From NCBI GenBank assembly GCA_031547305.1, contig JAVBSC010000029.1, forward strand, positions 1 to 64,000: a stretch of 64,000 nt of DNA. Direction: 5' to 3'. The notes under the pieces were generated by a model. That model was not told the DNA's origin, did no database searches, and worked only from the letters and a program-made list of their open reading frames with translations. The position numbers and the translations under genes are program-made. This document shows, in pieces, positions 58,288-64,000 of the stretch (within the stretch, counting starts at the first letter, position 1; each line of letters opens with the position of its first letter). The DNA comes from JAVBSC01 sp031547305. GTDB taxonomy: Bacteria; Desulfobacterota; Desulfovibrionia; Desulfovibrionales; Desulfovibrionaceae.

Positions 58288-59562
58288 ATGAGCGGAAATA
58301 TTCTTGAGATGGTGTCCGAATTGGCAAAGCAGGCCAGGGAAGCCTCGCGCGTTATGGCGTATGCCGCGCCCGCGGCCAAGAACGCGGCCCTGCAAAGCGT
58401 GGCGGATCTTCTGCGCTCCGGCGAGGCCGCCATACTGGAAGCCAACAAGGCGGATTGCGCGGCCGCCGTGAAAGCCGGCCTGGACGCCCCCAAGCTGGAC
58501 CGCCTGCGCCTTACCCCCGCCGTCATAAAGGAAATGGCCGAAGCCGCCGAATACGTAAAATCCCTGCCCGACCCGGTAGGGGCCATGGATTCCCAGTGGC
58601 AGCAACCCAACGGCCTTCTGGTCGGCCGCATGCGCGCCCCCCTGGGGGTGATCGCCATGATTTACGAATCGCGGCCCAACGTGACCGTTGACGCGGCCAT
58701 CCTCTGTCTTAAGGCGGGAAATGCCGTAATTCTGCGCGGCGGGTCCGAAGCGTTTCATTCCAACATGGCCCTGGCGCAAATCCTGCGCCAAGCCCTGGAG
58801 CGGAGCGGCCTGCCCGCTTCGGCCGTCCGGTACGTGCCGGTCAGGGAACGCGAGGCTGTCAATGCCATGTGCGAACTGGACGAATATATTGACGTGATCA
58901 TTCCCAGGGGCGGCGAAGGGCTGATCAAAACAGTATCCAAACTGGCCCGCATGCCCGTGCTCAAGCACGACAAGGGCGTGTGCCACTGCTACGTGGACAA
59001 CGGGGCGGACTTGCCCCAGGCCGCGGAAATAGTCCTTAACGCCAAGGCCCAGCGGCCCGGCGTATGCAACGCCCTGGAAGGCCTGCTGGTGCACCGGGAC
59101 GAAGCGGCCGCCTTCCTGCCCATGGCCGCGGAAAAACTTGGCCGGGCCGGTGTAAGCTTCCGGGCCTGCCCGCAATCCCTGCCCATTCTGGAAAAAGCCG
59201 GCGCCAAGGTTCAGGCGGCCCGGCCTGATGATTACGGACAGGAGTTCCACGACCTGATCCTGGCGGTGAAAGTCGTTTCCGATCCGGAAGAAGCCAAGGA
59301 GCACATTGCCGCTTACGGTTCAAGGCATTCCGAAGTTATCTGCACCAGGGATCATCAGCGGGCCATGCGTTTTGTGCGGGAAGTGGACGCCTCACTGGTG
59401 GCTGTCAACGCCTCCAGCCGCTTCAACGACGGCGGCCAGCTCGGCCTGGGCGCGGAAATAGGCATAAGCACCTGCAAGCTGCACGCTTACGGGCCAATGG
59501 GCGTGCGCGAGCTTACCACCACCCGCTTTGTGGTCTTCGGCTCGGGCCAGGTACGGGAATAA
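58288..59562 (+). CDS. proA: glutamate-5-semialdehyde dehydrogenase (gamma-glutamyl phosphate reductase)
   Basis: 424 residues from the ATG at 58288 (GGAG six bases upstream). Reduces gamma-glutamyl phosphate with NADPH in proline synthesis. Signatures: PLGVIAMIYESRPNVTVDAA (near 121), LKAGNAVILRGGSEAFHSN (near 145), IDVIIPRGGEGLI (near 200) and QRPGVCNALEGLLVH with the catalytic Cys (near 256). First gene of proA-nadD-fthC-pgeF; proB is not in the window. Confidence 0.96.
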   Translation: MSGNILEMVSELAKQAREASRVMAYAAPAAKNAALQSVADLLRSGEAAILEANKADCAAAVKAGLDAPKLDRLRLTPAVIKEMAEAAEYVKSLPDPVGAMDSQWQQPNGLLVGRMRAPLGVIAMIYESRPNVTVDAAILCLKAGNAVILRGGSEAFHSNMALAQILRQALERSGLPASAVRYVPVREREAVNAMCELDEYIDVIIPRGGEGLIKTVSKLARMPVLKHDKGVCHCYVDNGADLPQAAEIVLNAKAQRPGVCNALEGLLVHRDEAAAFLPMAAEKLGRAGVSFRACPQSLPILEKAGAKVQAARPDDYGQEFHDLILAVKVVSDPEEAKEHIAAYGSRHSEVICTRDHQRAMRFVREVDASLVAVNASSRFNDGGQLGLGAEIGISTCKLHAYGPMGVRELTTTRFVVFGSGQVRE

Positions 59563-59579
59563 GCGCGGCACGCCAAGCC

Positions 59580-60263
59580 ATGAAACCGCGCATCGCTCTT
59601 TTGGGCGGCAGCTTCAACCCGCCGCACCTGGGACACTTCCGCCTGGCCGTGGAAATACTCGAGCGCCTCGCGCCGGAGCATGTGGAGCTTCTGCCCTGTT
59701 TTCTGCCGCCGCACAAAAAAGGCGGCAGTCTCCTGCCCTTCGACCTGCGCCTGGAGATGCTCAAACAGTCCCTGCAAGGCGAGGCGCGCATTCTGGTCAA
59801 TCCCCTGGAGGCGGAACGCGACTCGCCTTCCTATACCTGCCTGACCCTGAAAACCTTCCGGCAAAGAAATCCGCTGGTCCATCTTATTTTCGTAATGGGC
59901 AGCAACGATTTTTCCGGCCTGGCCCACTGGCGGAACTGGGAAAAGCTCCCCTTTTTGGCCGATCTTCTGGTGGTGGACCGCCCGACCGGCGGGAACGAGG
60001 ATTTTACCCGCGACGCCCTGCGGCTCTGGCCAGAGGCTTCGTCCGTAGCTCCGCCCCAGGGCCTGGAGGCGGCTTTCAGCCTGCCGAACCCGGACGGCCC
60101 GCCAGGGCAAATCCTTTACCTGCGCCAGCCCCGGCTGGACATCAGCTCTTCCCTGGTCCGCCGGCGCTGGCTGGCCGGCCGCTCCATCCGCTTTCTGGTT
60201 CCGGAAGCCGTGGAAGCGCTCCTGGTCAAAAACTCGGAATTGGCGAAAAGTTGCTGGACGTGA
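59580..60263 (+). CDS. nadD: nicotinate-nucleotide adenylyltransferase
   Basis: 227 residues. Adenylylates nicotinate mononucleotide in NAD synthesis. The nucleotidyltransferase motif GGSFNPPHLGHFRLA is at the N-terminus, LPPHKKGGSLLPFDLRLEML (near 45) and the ISSSLVRRRW motif near residue 190 are conserved. MGSNDFSGLAHWRNWE (near 117) corresponds to the usual G.D....W.RW loop with Asn before Asp. It starts 18 bases after proA. Confidence 0.94.
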   Translation: MKPRIALLGGSFNPPHLGHFRLAVEILERLAPEHVELLPCFLPPHKKGGSLLPFDLRLEMLKQSLQGEARILVNPLEAERDSPSYTCLTLKTFRQRNPLVHLIFVMGSNDFSGLAHWRNWEKLPFLADLLVVDRPTGGNEDFTRDALRLWPEASSVAPPQGLEAAFSLPNPDGPPGQILYLRQPRLDISSSLVRRRWLAGRSIRFLVPEAVEALLVKNSELAKSCWT

Positions 60264-60319
60264 TGATGAAGATTCGCCGGGAGTTTTAGGGGCGGAGCCA
60301 TCATATATGAATTAACGAT

Positions 60320-60946
60320 ATGAATATTATAAATAAAAACACTCTGCGCGAAAAAATGCTGGCGTTGCGGGCCGCTCTGGAGCCGGAAGAAGTGCGGGAG
60401 CGCTCAGCGGCGATCCAGAAGCGGCTGCTGGAAAGCGAGGTGTGGGCAAAGGCCGGGGGAGCGGCCTTGTACATGCCGGTGCGCGGAGAGGTGGAGACCG
60501 GCCGGCTGGTGGAGGCGGCGCTGGAGCAGGGCAAAAAGTTGTATTTGCCGCGCTGTCTGCCGGATCGGCCGGGGGAGATGGTTTTTGCGGCCTGCGGCGG
60601 GCTGGAGGATTGCCGGCCCGGCAGTTACGGAATTCTTGAACCTGATCCCGCGACCTGCCCATATTGTATTTTTAGTGAGAGTAAGTACAATGATCCCGGC
60701 TCACCGATTCCGGACTTATTCATCCTGCCCGGCCTGGCCTTTGATTTGCGTGGATTTCGCCTGGGCTTCGGCGGCGGGTACTATGATCGTTTCCTGGCCG
60801 GCCTGAAGGCCGGCTCAGCGAAAAAACCGCCGTTTTTCGCGGCTCTGGCCTATTCATTTCAAGTAATCGACGAGGTGCCGGCCGATCCCTGGGACAGGCC
60901 GATGGACCTTTTGTGTACAGAGGAGAAGATGTTATGGATAAAATGA
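60320..60946 (+). CDS. fthC: 5-formyltetrahydrofolate cyclo-ligase
   Basis: 208 residues. Converts 5-formyl-THF to 5,10-methenyl-THF using ATP. The N-terminal NTLREKMLALRAAL and YMPVRGEVETGRLVEAALEQ segments, then GLAFDLRGFRLGFGGGYYDR (near 137-157), are diagnostic for the family, as is VIDEVPADPWDRPMD near the end. No strong ribosome site is visible before the ATG. It overlaps the next gene by 13 bases. Confidence 0.93.
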   Translation: MNIINKNTLREKMLALRAALEPEEVRERSAAIQKRLLESEVWAKAGGAALYMPVRGEVETGRLVEAALEQGKKLYLPRCLPDRPGEMVFAACGGLEDCRPGSYGILEPDPATCPYCIFSESKYNDPGSPIPDLFILPGLAFDLRGFRLGFGGGYYDRFLAGLKAGSAKKPPFFAALAYSFQVIDEVPADPWDRPMDLLCTEEKMLWIK

Positions 60947-61674
60947 TACCACCAGCCGGCCTGGGCGCCTACCTGCCCTTCGCCTTCCCCGGGCTGCCGG
61001 AGATACGTTGCGTTTTTACCACGGCCCTGGCCGGCAACGTCTCCCTGGAGGCCGGACTGCCGGAAAAAGACGCCTGCGCTAATCGCAAAAAGATTTTTCA
61101 TGATTTGGGCCTTGATTGCTGGACCGAACTGAAGCAGGTGCATGGCGGAAAGGTGTACGTGGACCCAGCGCCCACCCTGCCGGATCTGCCCTCGCCATTT
61201 GAGGGCGACGGAGCCTGCACCACGGAGCCGGGGCATGCCGTGTTCGTCAAAACGGCGGATTGCCAGCCCATCCTGCTGGCCCATAACAGCGGCAAGTATG
61301 TCTGCGCCTTGCATGTGGGCTGGCGGGGAAATTCCATAAATTTCCCCGGCACGGGCGTGGCGGATTTTTGCGCCGCCTACAAGCTGAATCCACATGACGT
61401 TCTGGCCGTGCGCGGCCCCAGCCTGGGGCCGGGAGCGGCGGAGTTCACGGACTTTGCCAAAGACTGGGGCAAAAATTTCAGCCCCTGGCACAACGCCAAA
61501 ACAAAACGCATGGACTTGTGGTCCCTGGCCAGGCAACAGCTCCTTGACGCCGGCCTGAAGGCTGAAAATATTTTCGCATTGGATTTTTGCACCCATTCCC
61601 TGCCGGAGTTGTTTTTCTCCCACCGCCTGGGGCATGCCGGACGCCAGGCCAGCCTGATCTTTATCAAGAAATAG
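60934..61674 (+). CDS. pgeF: YfiH/PgeF-family multicopper-fold purine nucleoside enzyme
   Basis: 246 residues from the ATG at 60934, chosen by GAGGAG eight bases upstream. The conserved KQVHGGKVY (near 75), ADCQPILLAH (near 115), ALHVGWRGNS (near 132) and a C-terminal FCTHS segment supply the His/Cys zinc ligands. Formerly called laccase-domain protein; family members act as purine nucleoside phosphorylase/adenosine deaminase and have been linked to peptidoglycan editing. End of the proA operon. Confidence 0.9.
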   Translation: MDKMIPPAGLGAYLPFAFPGLPEIRCVFTTALAGNVSLEAGLPEKDACANRKKIFHDLGLDCWTELKQVHGGKVYVDPAPTLPDLPSPFEGDGACTTEPGHAVFVKTADCQPILLAHNSGKYVCALHVGWRGNSINFPGTGVADFCAAYKLNPHDVLAVRGPSLGPGAAEFTDFAKDWGKNFSPWHNAKTKRMDLWSLARQQLLDAGLKAENIFALDFCTHSLPELFFSHRLGHAGRQASLIFIKK

Positions 61675-61710
61675 AACCTGTCCGCCTTGAAAGGCCGCCG
61701 CTTTCGACGG

Positions 61711-61778
61711 AACGGCACAGAAAACAAGGACCGGATTCCCGTGGCGCGTGGAATCCGGTCCTTGTTTTCTGTGCCGTT
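61711..61778. terminator. 29-bp perfect inverted repeat between convergent genes
   Basis: AACGGCACAGAAAACAAGGA (start of left arm, 61711-61739) is matched exactly by the right arm ending TCCTTGTTTTCTGTGCCGTT at 61778; the loop is 10 bases. It lies between pgeF (+) and the aldolase (-). Longer than a normal terminator and lacking a T-run, it is at least a strong bidirectional barrier. Confidence 0.85.
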
Positions 61779-61787
61779 GCCAGCAGC

Positions 61788-62675
61788 TTACGTTGCGGAG
61801 GCGGCGCAAATCGCCGCCACGGAATCCCGCAGCCTGGCGTTGAACTCTTCGTCGCTCTGCCGGTCGGAGAGGCCCTCCACCAGGGCGCGCGAAAAGCTGG
61901 CGATGAGCCCCTTGTTCCGCGCCAGGCGCTCGTTGGCTTCCGCCTGGCTGTAACCGCCGGAAAGAGCCACAATGCGCACCACGTGCGGATCGGCCATAAG
62001 GTCGCGGTAAAAGTTGTCCTCCACGGGAATGGAAAACTTGAACATGACCTTCGCCTCAGGCGGCAGGGCCGCCAGATTTTCCCGCACCGCCGCCTTCAGC
62101 AGAACCTCGGACTCCTTCCTGTCCGGGCTGCGGATATCCGTCTCCGGTTCAATGATCGGCACGAGTCCGGCGGCCGAGATGGCCTTGGCGACGTCAAACT
62201 GTTGGGCCACCACGGCTTTTACGCCGGAAGGACTGGCCTCTTTAATGACCGAGCGCATCTTTGTGCCGAAGATCTTGCGCTTTACCGCCCGCTCCAGCAG
62301 CGCGCCCAAATCCGGCATGGGCTTCATCAACTGCACGCCTTCGCTCGGCGGCTCAAGACCCTGGTCAACTTTGAGAAAAGGGACGACGTTCTTTTTGTTC
62401 CACAGATAATCCGCTGTCGGTTCGCCTTCGACCAGGCGATCCATGGTGTCCTCGAACAGGATCGCCCCAAGAATGGACGCCCCGCTGAATGCCGGGCTGG
62501 CCATGATTCTGGTCCGCATGGCGTGCACCAGATCGAACATGGCCGCGTCGCCGGAATAGGCGGATTCCGGAATGCCGTATTGCGCAAGGGCTTTGGGCGT
62601 GCTGCCGCCGCTCTGGTCCAGCGCGGCGATGAAACCGGTGTCTTCGCGCATGCGTCGCAATTGCTCTTTTTTCAT
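61788..62675 (-). CDS. fda: class I fructose-bisphosphate aldolase (bacterial Fda type)
   Basis: 295 residues. Begins MKKEQLRRMREDTGFIAALD, followed by QSGGSTPKALAQYGI, the hallmark of the Fda-type class I aldolases of Gram-positive bacteria and some proteobacteria. VVPFLKVDQGLEPPSEGVQL (near 97), IFGTKMRSVIKEA (near 135) and VPIIEPETDI (near 172) are conserved; the Schiff-base Lys is expected among the central strands. Cleaves fructose 1,6-bisphosphate in glycolysis/gluconeogenesis. The ATG follows AAGGAAGG. Single gene. Confidence 0.92.
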   Translation of the reverse strand: MKKEQLRRMREDTGFIAALDQSGGSTPKALAQYGIPESAYSGDAAMFDLVHAMRTRIMASPAFSGASILGAILFEDTMDRLVEGEPTADYLWNKKNVVPFLKVDQGLEPPSEGVQLMKPMPDLGALLERAVKRKIFGTKMRSVIKEASPSGVKAVVAQQFDVAKAISAAGLVPIIEPETDIRSPDRKESEVLLKAAVRENLAALPPEAKVMFKFSIPVEDNFYRDLMADPHVVRIVALSGGYSQAEANERLARNKGLIASFSRALVEGLSDRQSDEEFNARLRDSVAAICAASAT

Positions 62676-63058
62676 AGGTATGCCTTCCTTTTATACTATT
62701 ATTGCCGCGCCCGCCCAGCCGACGAAAACTATTTCGCCGTTAAGCCAGAAGCGAGCACCCCCAATAGGGTAATCGGCTCTAGCGTTTATCATACCATATA
62801 TTTTAAACGAACGATACGTGTTTAAATATAATTCTGTAAGTCGCGGCGAAATGTCACGAATGTATTCCCGGCGGCATTGCAATATTGGGCTGCCGAACCG
62901 GTTTTCCCAAAAAAGTCTAGACTTTTTGTCCCATAGTATGGCATGAAGCTTCTTACGCCTTGCGCCGCGCCGGTTCCAAAGGGGAGCCGCGCAGCGGGCG
63001 GCAAAGCGGGCTTTTCGGGGGAGCTCCGTCCCGGCACCATATTTCAGGATTCTTTTAA
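62676..63058. other. gap between divergent aldolase and carboxypeptidase genes
   Basis: 383 bases. Holds a partial 47-base-type repeat (62729-62756) and AT-rich sequence at 62780-62850 that may be the aldolase promoter. GTCTAGACTT near 62917 is a short palindrome. No gene seen. Confidence 0.55.
62729..62756 (+). repeat. partial copy of the 47-base repeat
   Basis: CTATTTCGCCGTTAAGCCAG then AAGCGAGC: matches the centre of the copies at 37943 and 54032 with a short deletion in GCGCCGAAG. Confidence 0.55.
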
Positions 63059-64000
63059 GTGCGCGTAAATAAAGCGTTTATACTGACATCATTCCTGATT
63101 TGCCTTCTTGCGGCCGGGCCGTCTTTTGCCGCGCCAAAGCGCACGGATTCCTACAACGTGCGCGGGGTGGCCATGATGGATATAGAAACCCGCAAAATGC
63201 TGTACACCCAGAACGCCGACAAGCTCATTCCGCCTGCTTCCCTGACAAAAATCCTGACCATGTACATAGCCCAGGATTATATTCTGAAGAAAAAGGCTTC
63301 TTATAATGATATTGTGACCGTAAGCGCGGCGGCCGCCTCCCAGCGCGGCTCGCGCATGGGACTCTCCGCCGGGGACAAAGTCCGCCTGGACGATCTTTTG
63401 CGCGGCATGGCCGTCATGTCCGGCAATGACGCCGCGGCGGCCGTGGCCGAGCACATTGCCGGCAGCCAGAAGGCCTTTGTAAAGCTTATGAATTCCAAGG
63501 CGTTTGTCCTTAAAATGACCCGGAGCCGTTTTTACAACGTGCACGGTCTGCCTCATCCAGCCCAGGTGACCACGGCCAACGATATGCTCAAACTGGCCTC
63601 CAGCTACCTGCGCGCCCACCCTTCGGCCATAACCCGCTACCATTCGTTGCGCTATATTGAGTACAAAGGGGTGCCGGCCCACAACACCAACAGCCTGCTC
63701 TGGGATTTTGCCGGCATGGACGGGCTGAAAACCGGGTACGTGGACGCTTCCGGCTATAACCTGATCGCCACGGCCAAAAGGGACCAGCATCGTATTCTGG
63801 CTGTGGTGCTGGGCGCGCAGAGCAAAGATGTCCGCAACCAGGAATGCGCGCGCCTTATGGAAAACGGCTTTTCCGGGCTGGAAAAATCCAAGGGAAAAAC
63901 GCCGGCCAAGGCCTCTAAGCCGGCCGCCGCAAAGCCGACAGTAACAACCAAGCCGGCGCCGGCGACCAAGGCAAAAACAGCCGCAACCGTTAAACCGGCG
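63059..64000 (+). CDS. D-alanyl-D-alanine carboxypeptidase (peptidase S11; 3' end outside window)
   Basis: 314 codons visible from a GTG at 63059 (AGGA ten bases upstream), open to the window edge. Signal peptide LTSFLICLLAAGPSFA. The three penicillin-binding motifs are present: SxxK as ASLTK (near 62), SxN as SGN (near 121) and KTG in MDGLKTGYVDASGYN (near 223). It trims the terminal D-Ala of peptidoglycan stem peptides in the periplasm. After the catalytic domain a Lys/Pro/Ala/Thr-rich tail begins (KPAAAKPTVTTKPAPATK) and continues past the window, unlike the amphipathic helix of DacA; it may lead to an SPOR or similar domain. Confidence 0.92.
   Translation, partial: MRVNKAFILTSFLICLLAAGPSFAAPKRTDSYNVRGVAMMDIETRKMLYTQNADKLIPPASLTKILTMYIAQDYILKKKASYNDIVTVSAAAASQRGSRMGLSAGDKVRLDDLLRGMAVMSGNDAAAAVAEHIAGSQKAFVKLMNSKAFVLKMTRSRFYNVHGLPHPAQVTTANDMLKLASSYLRAHPSAITRYHSLRYIEYKGVPAHNTNSLLWDFAGMDGLKTGYVDASGYNLIATAKRDQHRILAVVLGAQSKDVRNQECARLMENGFSGLEKSKGKTPAKASKPAAAKPTVTTKPAPATKAKTAATVKPA

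Noticed and set aside
1..64000. tRNA, rRNA, integrase or insertion sequence
   Set aside because: I found no tRNA-like cloverleaf, no rRNA sequence and no transposase or integrase motif in any frame I read.

Overview
The window looks like chromosome of a sulfate-reducing member of the Desulfovibrio group (Desulfobacterota). This is inferred from a dissimilatory-type sulfate adenylyltransferase (sat), many low-potential ferredoxin enzymes (two separate 2-oxoacid:ferredoxin oxidoreductases, FixABCX, Fe-S proteins), a DctPQM TRAP system, a DUF3300/DUF2950 pair and moderately GC-rich coding sequence. I see no mobile element, CRISPR array, rRNA or tRNA. There are 58 supported genes; the first (sensor kinase) and last (DD-carboxypeptidase) run off the window.

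Layout. 1-12.8 kb is mostly housekeeping: CHASE4 sensor kinase, mtgA, a TauE/SafE permease, a polyferredoxin-like protein, M18 aminopeptidase, two aminotransferases (one argD), dut, an alpha-glucan phosphorylase and a methyltransferase. 12.9-32.8 kb is a catabolic block transcribed entirely leftward: acetyl-CoA synthetase, a four-subunit 2-oxoacid:ferredoxin oxidoreductase (PorCDAB order), a GlcD/GlcF-type 2-hydroxyacid dehydrogenase, a GntR/FCD regulator, a DctPQM TRAP transporter, a type I CoA-transferase, a crotonase, an acyl-CoA dehydrogenase and FixABCX, closed by a terminator. 33.5-41.1 kb carries DUF2950/DUF3300 exported proteins, sat, an orphan TRAP-type binding protein, a methyltransferase and a UbiX/LpdD-like pair. 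41.3-46.3 kb is a branched-chain amino acid type ABC transporter (LivKHMGF). 46.9-64 kb is a mix: TPR proteins, carA-kdsB, an orphan ECF-type ATPase, a METTL20-like methyltransferase, a lactamase-fold protein, nikR-folE2, a DUF695/RraB-like protein, iorAB, proA-nadD-fthC-pgeF, a class I aldolase and a penicillin-binding carboxypeptidase.

How the genes work together. The strongest system-level signal is in 12.9-30.5 kb. The same 20-base sequence ATTTGTATACAAATACAAAT, with a perfect TTTGTATACAAA core, occurs three times: twice upstream of the TRAP/CoA-transferase/FixABCX run and once upstream of the por-glcDF-gntR run. I read these as operators of the GntR/FCD regulator encoded between the two runs. 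The inferred pathway is import of an organic acid, oxidation of a 2-hydroxyacid to a 2-oxoacid, ferredoxin-linked conversion to acyl-CoA, CoA transfer, and enoyl-CoA/acyl-CoA redox chemistry coupled through ETF/FixCX to the quinone pool. It resembles the carnitine cai-fix arrangement, with different transport and CoA-transfer enzymes; the substrate is unknown.

Other points: a Rex-like palindrome between the -35 and -10 regions of sat, with related sites upstream of liv and the orphan binding protein; a CarA whose glutaminase nucleophile and histidine are replaced; a family of short intergenic hairpin repeats with the core TTAATTTGCTC; and several very long perfect inverted repeats between genes.
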